A stretch of 11,810 nt of DNA from an uncultured Chlorobiaceae bacterium (GTDB taxonomy: Bacteria > Bacteroidota > Chlorobiia > Chlorobiales > Chlorobiaceae): assembly GCA_903917955.1 (NCBI GenBank), contig CAIXCO010000213.1, positions 1 through 11,810 of the forward strand, written 5' to 3'. A program made the translations under genes and the position numbers. A model generated the notes under the pieces. The model was not told the DNA's origin. It worked only from the letters and a program-made list of their open reading frames with translations, and ran no database searches. This document shows positions 1 to 6,014 of the stretch, in pieces (within the stretch, counting starts at the first letter, position 1; each line of letters begins with the position of its first letter).

Positions 1-293
1 CAGGCGAAGAGTCTATTTCGTCACGAACCGTTCAGGCAATTGCAAAAGAGGGCAGAAAATATGGCGTGGGATTGCTGCTTGTGACCCAGCGGCCATCAGA
101 ATTGGATGAAACCGTGTTGAGCCAGTGCGGAACCATGATCGCCCTCAGAATGACAAACACCCGGGATAAAGGGCATGTTTCATCAGCAATGCAGGATGAG
201 TTACGAGAAATGACCGAGGTACTGTCGAGCCTTCGAACCGGTGAATCACATTGCCAATCATTTACCCAAGGAGGCGACAATGCCAATCCCTGA
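1..293 (+). CDS. HerA-like ATPase, C-terminal part (5' end outside window, 3' end probably truncated)
   Basis: The open frame enters from the left edge (first full codon at 3). It encodes the last part of a HerA/FtsK-type P-loop ATPase, a family of hexameric DNA translocases used in DNA end processing and in several phage-defense systems. The stretch GVGLLLVTQRPSELDETVLS followed by QCGT, then a run ending SLRTGE, matches the family: the Q-R-P-S element, the conserved Ser-Gln-Cys after it, and the helix before the usual 'GEA' strand. In HerA proteins the chain normally continues past LRTGE with a beta-strand and a C-terminal brace. Here it runs into unrelated residues (SHCQSF...) and stops 16 residues after the last matching residue, overlapping the KTSC gene by 14 bp. 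I infer a 3' truncation by recombination. The family call is firm; whether the protein works cannot be judged without the 5' part. Confidence 0.75.
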   Translation, partial: GEESISSRTVQAIAKEGRKYGVGLLLVTQRPSELDETVLSQCGTMIALRMTNTRDKGHVSSAMQDELREMTEVLSSLRTGESHCQSFTQGGDNANP

Positions 294-501
294 AATCATG
301 GAACCGGTGGCATCAACGAACATCACTGCCGTCGGTTACGATGCCGAAAATCTGACGGTGTATATTCAATTTCTTGACGGTTCAGCATACGCCTACAAAG
401 GTGTTCAGGAGCATAAGTTTGAGAATTTGAAAACCGCCCCGTCAGTGGGCTCCTACTTCAACAGGAACTACAAAAACGTTTATCCTTACGAGCGGGCGTA
501 G
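280..501 (+). CDS. KTSC domain protein
   Basis: A 73-residue protein made almost wholly of a KTSC domain, named for a lysyl-tRNA-synthetase C-terminal-type fold; its biochemical role is unknown. Visible family signs are the opening SxNI motif (VASTNITAVGYDAE), the strand 'LTVYIQFLDGSAYAYKGV', and the ending SVGSYFNRNYKNVYPYER, close to the usual 'S.G.yfn..Ir..Y.y'. The ATG at 280 is chosen because AAGGAGG lies at 268-274, five bases before it, whereas the in-frame GTG at 241 has no such site. It begins inside the 3' end of the HerA remnant, in another frame. Such small KTSC genes are common near mobile and defense genes; whether it works with the ATPase is unknown. Confidence 0.85.
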   Translation: MPIPEIMEPVASTNITAVGYDAENLTVYIQFLDGSAYAYKGVQEHKFENLKTAPSVGSYFNRNYKNVYPYERA

Positions 502-527
502 GCGGTCAAACCCTGATTACCCTCCTT

Positions 528-557
528 TACTGAGTATAGTTTTACTTCAGCTCAGTA
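528..557. terminator. possible bidirectional hairpin between convergent genes
   Basis: A perfect 7-bp inverted repeat, TACTGAG at 528-534 and CTCAGTA at 551-557, is separated by a 16-base loop. It lies between the plus-strand KTSC gene and the minus-strand antitoxin and covers the antitoxin stop codon. The stem is short and not G+C-rich, and no long T-run follows, so it is a weak terminator candidate chosen mainly for its position. Confidence 0.25.
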
Positions 558-849
558 CCGCAATACCCTTTCGATCGATCACATCCAATAAACGCTTGGC
601 AGCTCCACCAGGCTTTTTTACCCCTTGCTCCCACTGCTGAACGGTCGTTTTTCCAATCCCGAGCATCAAAGCAAAAACAGGCTGGCTGAGATGGTTTGTT
701 GTCCGAATGCGACGGATGTCCTCCGGGAGAAAAACCTTTTTTTCCGGCAAACAAAGCGATTCTACTGTACGCATCGTTACTTCATCCATTGCTCCGACCT
801 CAAAAAGGTCTTTGGCCATATCATGGGCTATATCAAGAATCTTGCTCAT
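547..849 (-). CDS. HTH antitoxin of type II toxin-antitoxin pair (HigA/NadS-like)
   Basis: A 100-residue protein whose C-terminal half is an Xre-type helix-turn-helix: LPEDIRRIRTTNHLSQPVFA, then a recognition-helix region with GKTTVQQWEQG, and the usual KKPGGAAKRLLDVI end. This is the NadS/HigA arrangement, in which a short N-terminal part contacts the toxin and the HTH binds the operon's own promoter. The ATG at 849 lies inside the toxin 3' end (17-bp overlap), so the antitoxin is made second and is probably translationally coupled. Its expected job is to neutralise the toxin and to repress the operon through the palindrome at 1234-1248. Family call firm, partner by adjacency. Confidence 0.88.
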   Translation of the reverse strand: MSKILDIAHDMAKDLFEVGAMDEVTMRTVESLCLPEKKVFLPEDIRRIRTTNHLSQPVFALMLGIGKTTVQQWEQGVKKPGGAAKRLLDVIDRKGIAVLS

Positions 850-1222
850 GAGCTGTTACCTCCCTGTATTTCATTGTCGATAAAAGTGCCTGTAACTGTT
901 TGTCTGTTGCACTTAAAAAGTCTTTTGCTGTAAGTTGAAGCGCAGTTTTTTCTTTGTTTGAGATGTTAGACTTCTCGTTTTTAGCAAAAGCATAGAGAAA
1001 AACCACCCTGCTCCCATCGCTCTTCCGGTATCCGATAATGAAGCGGTAACCGGAACGTTTGCCGCCGCCATCCCGATGAATTCGCTTTTTGAATAAACAC
1101 CCACCAAGAGAGCCTTCAACATGCCCTGCGACAACATCCTTAGCGGCTGACCACAAAACAGAGTCAGAAAGCTCCTCATCGTCCGCCCAACGGGAAAACC
1201 ATTTATTGGTAAAAACTCTCAT
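833..1222 (-). CDS. RelE/ParE-family toxin (RelE-like, PF06296 type)
   Basis: A 129-residue basic protein of the toxin family whose members begin 'MRVFkn.wFsrWAk.e.l'. Here MRVFTNKWFSRWADDEELSD is followed by the family's GSLGGCLFKKRI, GKRSGYRFIIGYR and FLYAFAKNEKSNI segments; the Lys-Arg-rich centre and the F-A-K-N-E strand are the diagnostic parts. Members are predicted mRNA-cleaving or ribosome-associated RelE-fold toxins. The ATG at 1222 was chosen over a TTG at 1261 because the family starts exactly there and the longer form would translate through the operator. The toxin precedes the antitoxin, as in higBA, the reverse of relBE. No key segment is missing. Confidence 0.88.
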   Translation of the reverse strand: MRVFTNKWFSRWADDEELSDSVLWSAAKDVVAGHVEGSLGGCLFKKRIHRDGGGKRSGYRFIIGYRKSDGSRVVFLYAFAKNEKSNISNKEKTALQLTAKDFLSATDKQLQALLSTMKYREVTAHEQDS

Positions 1223-1229
1223 GCCAGCC

Positions 1230-1258
1230 AAGATATCACTAAGTGATACACTTTGCAA
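1230..1258 (-). promoter_or_regulatory. toxin-antitoxin promoter with embedded palindromic operator
   Basis: On the plus strand 1234-1248 reads TATCACTAAGTGATA, a perfect 6-bp inverted repeat around 3 bases. Read on the minus strand, TTGCAA (1258-1253) and TATCTT (1235-1230) stand 17 bp apart as possible -35 and -10 boxes, so the palindrome fills most of the spacer. The toxin ATG is seven bases past the -10, which would give a very short or leaderless transcript. The palindrome is seen directly; binding by the HTH antitoxin is inferred from how such operons autoregulate. Confidence 0.5.
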
Positions 1259-1287
1259 CAAGATTTATTACACCAGCAACCATTTCC

Positions 1288-1325
1288 AAAACCAACTTTC
1301 ATTACAAGCGCGGTATCTCGTTATA
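1288..1325 (-). repeat. 38-bp repeat, copy 1 (relic of the 5' end of the small membrane-protein gene)
   Basis: This block matches 2851-2888 at 33 of 38 positions. In copy 2 the block spans the upstream region and first codons (MKVGF) of the gene at 2614-2865. In copy 1, on the minus strand, ATGAAAGTTGGTTTT is kept but the frame then leaves the family and runs toward the toxin promoter. It is best explained as the remnant of a second copy of that gene's start. Confidence 0.6.
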
Positions 1326-1573
1326 GGTCTTTATAAAAAGCATTTAGCATAAAAAATGAGCCATAGAGCTTGCCTGAGCCCCCCTTTATTCACTTGAGTT
1401 TGTAACGACGCATAACTCCGAACGGCATCCTGGCAAGAAACGCTGATGCGCAAAATACCTGAATTATTTTGTATTAAGGGAGATTGTTGATATTATTAGA
1501 GTGTTTTGGATTGATTATTACGCATCGCTGCGCGTACACTCTCTGCGCGATGAACGTTACCGGAACACAACCT
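1326..1573. other. intergenic region before the Rpn-type gene
   Basis: About 250 bases with no gene I can support. It holds AAGGGAG at 1476-1482 directly before TTG codons at 1484 and 1487 that are in frame with the downstream nuclease, and in-frame ATGs at 1550 and 1574. I see no convincing sigma-70 promoter or terminator. Confidence 0.4.
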
Positions 1574-2509
1574 ATGGATACGCCAAACGACCAGTATGAC
1601 AGCCCGTGGAAAAGGGCCGTTGAGAACTACTTCTCAGAGTTTATGGAGTTCTATTTCCCAGATGCCCATGCTGAAATAGATTGGTCAAAGGAACATGTTT
1701 TTCTGGATCAGGAGCTGCAGGCCGTAGTTCAGGATGCCGAATTGGGCAAGCGCTTTGTTGACAAGCTGGTCAGGGTGAATGTGTTGAATGGTGACGAGAA
1801 GTGGATATACGTTCATGTTGAAGTACAGGGTACAAAGCAAGCTGAGTTTGCCGAACGGATGTTTGTTTACAATTACCGTATTTTCGACCGATACAAGCGG
1901 CCTGTTGCCAGTCTGGCAGTGCTTGCGGATAAACACAAGCAGTGGAAACCCACCTCTTATAGTTTTTCCGTGCTGGGCTGCAAACTCTCTTTTGAGTTCC
2001 CGGTTGCCAAGCTGACCGATTACGAAAAGCGTCTGGATGAGCTGCTGGTATCAGATAACGCTTTTGGATGGATTACGGCAGCTCATATCCTGACCCAAAA
2101 AACCAGAACGCAGCATCAGGAACGCTACGAGGCAAAACTCCGCCTGGTGCGCATACTCTATCAGCATCGCTGGGATAAACAACGCATCATTGATTTGTTG
2201 TATATTGTAGATTGGTTAATGCAACTGCCCGAATGGTTGAACAGCCGGGTTTGGCAAGAACTTGAAACAATTGAGGAGAAAGAGAAGATGGAATACATTA
2301 CAAGCATAGAACGAATTGGCATTGTCAAGGGTGAAGCAAGGATACTGAAAAGGCAGCTTGAACGCCGCTTTGGCCTGTTGCCCGAGTGGGCTTCAGAGAA
2401 GTTGAAAAGTGCCAAAACGAAGGAGCTGGAAGCTTGGAGTGATGCTATTTTTACAGCCCCGACTATAGAAGATGTTTTCAAAAAATCGAAACTGTCAAAA
2501 AAGAGCTGA
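1574..2509 (+). CDS. Rpn-family recombination-promoting nuclease / putative transposase (PD-(D/E)XK)
   Basis: A 311-residue protein of the Rpn/transposase_31-like group, PD-(D/E)XK endonucleases that raise RecA-independent recombination and are spread with mobile DNA. After the typical start (MDTPNDQYDSPWKRAVENYF) come the likely catalytic pieces: D63 in RFVDKLVRV and the E83-x-Q85 motif in YVHVEVQG, then the helix containing FVYNYRIFDRY. The C-terminus (about 255-305, GEARILKRQLERRFGLLPEW then TAPTIEDVF) is the DUF4351-like tail. ATG 1574 is chosen because family members begin at this N-D-x-Y-D-S-P segment. ATG 1550 or a TTG near 1484 with AAGGGAG before it would add 8 or 30 residues lacking family character. 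A duplicate of the tail lies at 5913-6046. The catalytic set appears complete, so it may be active. Confidence 0.8.
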   Translation: MDTPNDQYDSPWKRAVENYFSEFMEFYFPDAHAEIDWSKEHVFLDQELQAVVQDAELGKRFVDKLVRVNVLNGDEKWIYVHVEVQGTKQAEFAERMFVYNYRIFDRYKRPVASLAVLADKHKQWKPTSYSFSVLGCKLSFEFPVAKLTDYEKRLDELLVSDNAFGWITAAHILTQKTRTQHQERYEAKLRLVRILYQHRWDKQRIIDLLYIVDWLMQLPEWLNSRVWQELETIEEKEKMEYITSIERIGIVKGEARILKRQLERRFGLLPEWASEKLKSAKTKELEAWSDAIFTAPTIEDVFKKSKLSKKS

Positions 2510-2531
2510 GATTCACGACATGCTCTGGCGG
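2426..2531 (+). repeat. duplicated block A (nuclease 3' end plus downstream flank)
   Basis: This segment, from CTGGAAGCTTGG through the stop codon and into GAGCTGAGATTCACG and CTCTGGCGG, resembles 5940-6046 in both coding and non-coding parts. Retention of similarity after the stop shows that the two sites share a DNA-level duplication and not just a protein family. Confidence 0.7.
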
Positions 2532-2613
2532 GAGGCTAAAACAGAGCTCCGAAAACGATTCGAATGAAAATCAGGCAGCTCCCGCCGCACTGGATAATTT
2601 GAATGTTTGGATA

Positions 2614-2865
2614 TCACCGAATATTCACAGCCCAGGCTACACCGCAACCCAAAGCGCCAGCAGCCGACAACAAAACAACAAGCACAACAGAACAACCCCG
2701 AGTTGTTCGATAATAAACCCGGTTGTACAGCGCCTTCTTGGGATTGGTTATCCAGCCATAACCGCGAGGAGCCTTGAGGCCCAGAGACTGGCGGGCGTAC
2801 CGCTTCCACGACGTGCGGGCAGCAATGCGCTTTTTAAGCGACGGTACTCTAAAACCAACTTTCAT
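2614..2865 (-). CDS. small basic protein with C-terminal membrane segment
   Basis: An 83-residue protein starting MKVGFRVPSLKKRIAARTS. This N-terminal part, with the later GYGWITNPKKALYNRVYYRT, resembles a widely spread small hypothetical whose members carry 'PSLKKs.kArT' and 'GmGWi.nPKKAaYNkvYnkTT'. I recall this family but know no function for it. Residues about 58-81 are strongly hydrophobic and should form one membrane helix, leaving a very basic N-terminal domain. It starts 18 bp after the stop of the chimeric restriction gene, so the two may share a transcript. No good ribosome-binding site is seen. Part of its 5' end is repeated at 1288-1325. Confidence 0.55.
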   Translation of the reverse strand: MKVGFRVPSLKKRIAARTSWKRYARQSLGLKAPRGYGWITNPKKALYNRVYYRTTRGCSVVLVVLLSAAGALGCGVAWAVNIR

Positions 2866-2888
2866 GGCAACCGGGTTATCTCGTTATA
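2851..2888 (-). repeat. 38-bp repeat, copy 2 (5' end of the small membrane-protein gene)
   Basis: Matches 1288-1325 at 33 of 38 positions, with identical ends (AAAACCAACTTTCAT at the left, TATCTCGTTATA at the right). It spans the end of the chimeric restriction gene, the short spacer and the first five codons of the small membrane-protein gene. Confidence 0.65.
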
Positions 2889-3453
2889 AATTTTGATAAT
2901 ATCGTTTAATCTTCTGCGCCATCAACGATCTACGAACTCCTAAAAAAACCTCGTAATCCTCTAACGTCATCTCATAAATATTACCGGGGATGCAGTTGGC
3001 CTCAAGGTTTGCTTCAAAATCCGAAAGAGTATCAATCCCGTTAAAAGCAAGCTTCCCGCTTTGACATTGCTCACGGATTTGACCGATAGAGTCTGCCGGA
3101 GAGCGCTTCCCTACCTTGATGTTAATCTCCTGTTGAACATAGACATAGTTCGCTACCTGATTATACTGGCTCTGGCTGATACCATTTTCCTTCAAATACT
3201 GCCGGGGAAAAATATGATGGATATCCCCGCTGTGTTCGATTATCTCCTTCACACTGATGTCCCGAGATAGAAATCCTTTGTCATTGAACTTTGCCTGCGC
3301 TGCCCAAAACACATGAAGCGCAGGCGAACTACTTCCTGAGGTTGCAAACCATCTCCTCGCGTATCGTTCTATCAGTGCATCTTCCGTCCTGATAACTTTC
3401 AGATGCAGGAAAAACATGGTACCTGGAGTATCAATTCTCGCTCCTCTCGGCAT
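2884..3453 (-). CDS. chimeric ORF: RAYT transposase start fused to DUF262/GmrSD-type C-terminal HNH domain
   Basis: The 189-residue frame has two origins. Residues 1-12, MPRGARIDTPGT, are the signature start of REP-associated Y1 transposases (MPR.AR.d.PG), with a strong GAGGAGG site before the ATG. From about residue 17 it reads as the C-terminal part of DUF262/GmrSD-type nucleases, which restrict modified or foreign DNA: GDIHHIFPRQYLKENGIS with the paired histidines of the HNH-like (DUF1524) active site, then SQYNQVANYVYVQQEINIKV, and a natural C-terminus with LMAQKIKRYYQNL. The DUF262 NTPase/DNA-recognition half (about 400 residues in full-length relatives) is absent. A deletion probably joined the two genes in frame. 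A lone HNH domain might be made from the transposase start signals, but restriction activity is doubtful. Confidence 0.75.
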   Translation of the reverse strand: MPRGARIDTPGTMFFLHLKVIRTEDALIERYARRWFATSGSSSPALHVFWAAQAKFNDKGFLSRDISVKEIIEHSGDIHHIFPRQYLKENGISQSQYNQVANYVYVQQEINIKVGKRSPADSIGQIREQCQSGKLAFNGIDTLSDFEANLEANCIPGNIYEMTLEDYEVFLGVRRSLMAQKIKRYYQNL

Positions 3454-3488
3454 GTCGCCTCCTCACATGTTATGCTGTCTGAACCTAC

Positions 3489-3505
3489 TGCGAACAATGT
3501 CCGCA
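3489..3505. repeat. imperfect palindrome upstream of the chimeric ORF
   Basis: TGCGAACAATGTCCGCA is a 7-bp stem with one mismatch around AAT. It sits 36 bases before the RAYT-derived start. RAYT genes are often flanked by short palindromes (REPs), so it could be a REP remnant or an operator. A single copy cannot decide. Confidence 0.25.
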
Positions 3506-3556
3506 AAGGAGGGGCTGAAGCACCAATGAATTTATTACACCAAAAAGGCTTTACTC

Positions 3557-4120
3557 TTATTCACTGTTCCTTAAATCGCGTTCTCTTCGTTCTTTCATCA
3601 CGTACTCAGCAGCCCATCCGAGTGCATCTAAAACTTCGGCAATGGAATGATGAGACATTAGAGTTATATCGCTCAGTTCATAGACATAACGCCACTTTAC
3701 AAAAGGGGTCTCGCCTATGTTCTCCAAGGCCTCAACAAAAATTTCTATCTGTCTTTTATGCACATTCCATTGTGGAGCTTTTGTAGGACTACGAAACATC
3801 CCTACAATTAACTGCTGGTACTGAGGAGTAATCTGTTTCCATAAATCGAGAAGCCCATGACCAAAATTCTTTTTAACGGAAGGTTTATTGCTATCTGCCC
3901 TTTCGAGCATAAGAAAAAACTTCAGAAAAAGCTCGATAGAAAAACTCGAACAAACAATTGCTGGAAACGTAAATTCCAGCCTATCAGTTTTCTTGGCATG
4001 TTCACTAACCAACAAACCTGAATGTGCATACGCCGTTGCAATGCTAAAAAGTGCTTTGTAGTCGGTATGAGCATCTTCTGGAAGTAAAACTAATACCGGA
4101 ATAGCTGGTTTTGAGATCAT
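3557..4120 (-). CDS. hypothetical protein with HEPN-like helical region
   Basis: A 187-residue, mostly helical protein. Residues about 45-100 (RLEFTFPAIVCSSFSIELFL, then KFFLMLERAD, and NFGHGLLDLWKQI) resemble the core of HEPN domains: an 'A..aSfaiELlLK.ll' helix followed by 'GHdL..L'. HEPN proteins are frequent RNases or RNase-like subunits in toxin and abortive-infection systems. The usual catalytic R-x4-6-H pair is not evident, so this could be a non-catalytic HEPN or another helical bundle. The ATG at 4120 overlaps, as ATGA, the stop of a 14-codon reading frame starting at 4161. It lies 140 bp after the two-gene module on the same strand and might be its distal gene. Confidence 0.4.
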   Translation of the reverse strand: MISKPAIPVLVLLPEDAHTDYKALFSIATAYAHSGLLVSEHAKKTDRLEFTFPAIVCSSFSIELFLKFFLMLERADSNKPSVKKNFGHGLLDLWKQITPQYQQLIVGMFRSPTKAPQWNVHKRQIEIFVEALENIGETPFVKWRYVYELSDITLMSHHSIAEVLDALGWAAEYVMKERRERDLRNSE

Positions 4121-4260
4121 AAAAACAACTCTTTGAATAATTCCGTGGTAGTCATCAACATATATTACGCCACAAGCCCATTCGCAATTGAGCTTGTCAT
4201 TCTTATGCGTGGGCTTGGCGGCAACAAATTTTTTATCGGTAAAAGCAGCAGGTTCGGAAT

Positions 4261-4629
4261 TTACAAAACGTACAGCCAGTCACGCTCTACAGCCTTTTGC
4301 CGTAACTTTTTAGCTAATTTTTCAGATTGAGGATATGAATAGTCTGAAAAATCGATTAGAGCATGTTCGGGAAACGGTGCCAGATCGGATAAAACAGGCA
4401 GGCTTAACTCATTACATTCCTTGACACTGACAGCCAAAACACCTGTTGAACTTTTTAGCAGCTTTTTGGTATAGTGCTCGTAAGCTTTCTCCGCAGTAAT
4501 CATATCGTTATCGTATACGGAAAGCTTTTTATCATCCTTGATTGTAGGGCGGAATGCCTGGGAAGTTATCTGGCCTTGCTTGATAAAGCTTGGATGAATC
4601 TGGCGAAGCATCAATGTAGCGTCATTCAT
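4261..4629 (-). CDS. conserved hypothetical protein, second gene of two-gene module
   Basis: A 122-residue protein whose N-terminal half carries QIHPSFIKQGQITSQAFRPT followed by KDDKKLSVYDNDMITAEKAY and HYTKKLL. I recognise this as a recurrent small hypothetical family, usually next to a larger partner, with no function known to me. The C-terminal half has a short hydrophobic strand (GVLAVSVKEC), the segment FPEHALIDFSDY and a charged helix (SEKLAKKLRQKAVERDWLYV). There is no signal peptide or membrane helix, so it is probably cytosolic. Its ATG overlaps the upstream gene's TGA by four bases, which argues for coupled translation and joint function. The preserved S-Q-A-F-R-P-T and S-V-Y-D motifs suggest an intact protein. 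Confidence 0.7.
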   Translation of the reverse strand: MNDATLMLRQIHPSFIKQGQITSQAFRPTIKDDKKLSVYDNDMITAEKAYEHYTKKLLKSSTGVLAVSVKECNELSLPVLSDLAPFPEHALIDFSDYSYPQSEKLAKKLRQKAVERDWLYVL

Positions 4630-5777
4630 ACCTCAGCCTCCGATAGTGTCTTGAGTTCCTGATTCAGCAACACACAATCATCGGGCTTGTTAAAATCAAG
4701 AGACTTTATGATTTCGTCATCATTACTCATGTTCAGGGCATGAAACTCACCCTGACGGGTATCAATATTTACAGCAAGAGTTATTTCATAACCATTCAGG
4801 GCCCATTCAATTTGAACTCCTCCTTCGGGTGTCGGATAAATGCATGGCACAGGCAACTCATCCGAGTAATAGGTTTCAAAATAGCCGACAAGCCAGTCCA
4901 ACCCCTCTTTACCCGGAGCAACACCTTCACCATCAAGCCAGCCATTCTCCAAAGAGCGCAGTTCATCCAACTGAACCAACACGTCGTTAGCATCCAGCAA
5001 GCTGATATGCTCGACAGAATCAATGCTTTGAAGCCGATTATTGCGATTAAACCTGCCTATCCCCTGCAACATCACGATACCACCATTACCATAACGCATG
5101 AAGGCCTCCTTAACGATGTCACAATGTTGCGGTGAAATTGGCACACTCACTGTAGGACCACTGATAATGTGCAAATCAAACGTCATTTTCGCCTGATCGG
5201 CAGCAGGTATTGAGCCTCTCAGGGTAATCTCCTCAGTAAGCTCCAACACATTGGAAGAGGCAAGCAATAATTTTCTGCGAGTAGTTTTGTTAAGTCGAGC
5301 CGGTTGAGCTGTATCCGCAGGATTCAACTCAAGTGACTCGCCATCTCTGAGACTTCTGCCTATTCGATCAAAATAACAAAGAAGATTTTCAGGCAAATAC
5401 TCCTTGATATCCCGATTTTGTTCGGCAGCATTAACTGCGTTAACTATCGAATTTTTAGCCTGGTGAAAGTAATGGGCATTATCAGAAGGAAAACGATCCA
5501 GATTTGTTCCCGCAAGCGTGAAGAACAAAGCTATTTTTGGGATGGCACTTCCCTCTTCAATACCTGTCAGCTTGAGAGAGACACCGTTGGTAAAACCACG
5601 AGGAATTCGTTTCCTGTCGGGGTGTTCTTGCATGTACCCCCATTTGGCGGTTTCAACAAGCATTTCTTCCAGAACAGCCAAATCCCTGAGAACCTCAAGA
5701 GGAATGGCATGTCCCGAAAATCGTTCACCAACGAGCCGGGGGCTAAGGAATTCAATGTTGTTCAACGTGCTGCTCAT
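4626..5777 (-). CDS. conserved hypothetical protein, first gene of two-gene module
   Basis: A 383-residue soluble protein with three visible parts. Residues about 18-85 hold GERFSGHAIPLEVLRDLAVL, RKRIPRGF and LTGIEEGSAIPKIAL. Residues about 180-260 look like a small beta-barrel: repeated strands ending GGIVMLQGIGRFNRNNRLQ and IDSVEHISLL. Residues 270-350 carry ELRSLENGWLDGEGVAPG, PVPCIYPTPEGGVQIEW and a strand with ITLAVN, a conserved beta-rich domain seen in many unlabelled bacterial proteins. I recognise the family as a recurrent hypothetical paired with the 122-residue protein at 4261-4629. No nuclease or ATPase motif is apparent. ATG 5777 is the first start in a frame that closely follows the family; the Shine-Dalgarno is weak. 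Function is unknown; the island context permits, but does not prove, a defense or toxin-antitoxin role. Confidence 0.7.
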   Translation of the reverse strand: MSSTLNNIEFLSPRLVGERFSGHAIPLEVLRDLAVLEEMLVETAKWGYMQEHPDRKRIPRGFTNGVSLKLTGIEEGSAIPKIALFFTLAGTNLDRFPSDNAHYFHQAKNSIVNAVNAAEQNRDIKEYLPENLLCYFDRIGRSLRDGESLELNPADTAQPARLNKTTRRKLLLASSNVLELTEEITLRGSIPAADQAKMTFDLHIISGPTVSVPISPQHCDIVKEAFMRYGNGGIVMLQGIGRFNRNNRLQSIDSVEHISLLDANDVLVQLDELRSLENGWLDGEGVAPGKEGLDWLVGYFETYYSDELPVPCIYPTPEGGVQIEWALNGYEITLAVNIDTRQGEFHALNMSNDDEIIKSLDFNKPDDCVLLNQELKTLSEAEV

Positions 5778-5912
5778 TTCGCTCTATTGTTGGTTAGAAG
5801 TCAATATAAACAACATGAACAAAATAAAGCCATAAAGGCGCATATCCGCGTCTCTCCATTCGAACCATGATCAAGGGGCAAACGTTCTTTACTGAGATCC
5901 GCGCCATCACTA

Positions 5913-6014
5913 TTCGGCAAAGGTGCCAAAGCAAAAGATCTGGAAGCTTGGGCTGATGCTTTTTTCACAGCCCCGACTCTGGAAGCTGTTTTCAAAAAAT
6001 CGGATGTGTCATAA
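5913..6014 (+). pseudogene. relic of the 3' end of a Rpn/DUF4351-type nuclease gene
   Basis: In frame from 5913 the sequence reads FGKGAKAKDLEAWADAFFTA then PTLEAVFKKSDVS and a TAA at 6012. This parallels the tail of the intact nuclease (KSAKTKELEAWSDAIFTAPT, IEDVFKKSKLSKKS). No nuclease core precedes it; the similarity fades near 5910 and a divergent promoter region lies beyond. It is a fragment of a second nuclease copy, either left by deletion or brought in by recombination through the shared end. Confidence 0.75.

Noticed and set aside
833..1261. Longer toxin form starting at TTG 1261
   Set aside because: Family members begin at MRVF; the extra 13 residues would be translated from the operator and promoter region.
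1263..3543. Shared 13-base string ATTTATTACACCA near 1263 and near 3531
   Set aside because: A 13-base match can occur by chance in a window of this size, and no flanking similarity extends it.
4133..4330. Plus-strand 65-codon frame between the HEPN-like gene and the two-gene module
   Set aside because: Overlaps the 3' end of the 122-aa gene in antisense, and no motif or ribosome-binding site supports it.
4740..5135. Plus-strand 131-codon open frame inside the 383-aa gene
   Set aside because: Antisense to a gene with clear conserved motifs; the product shows no family character.
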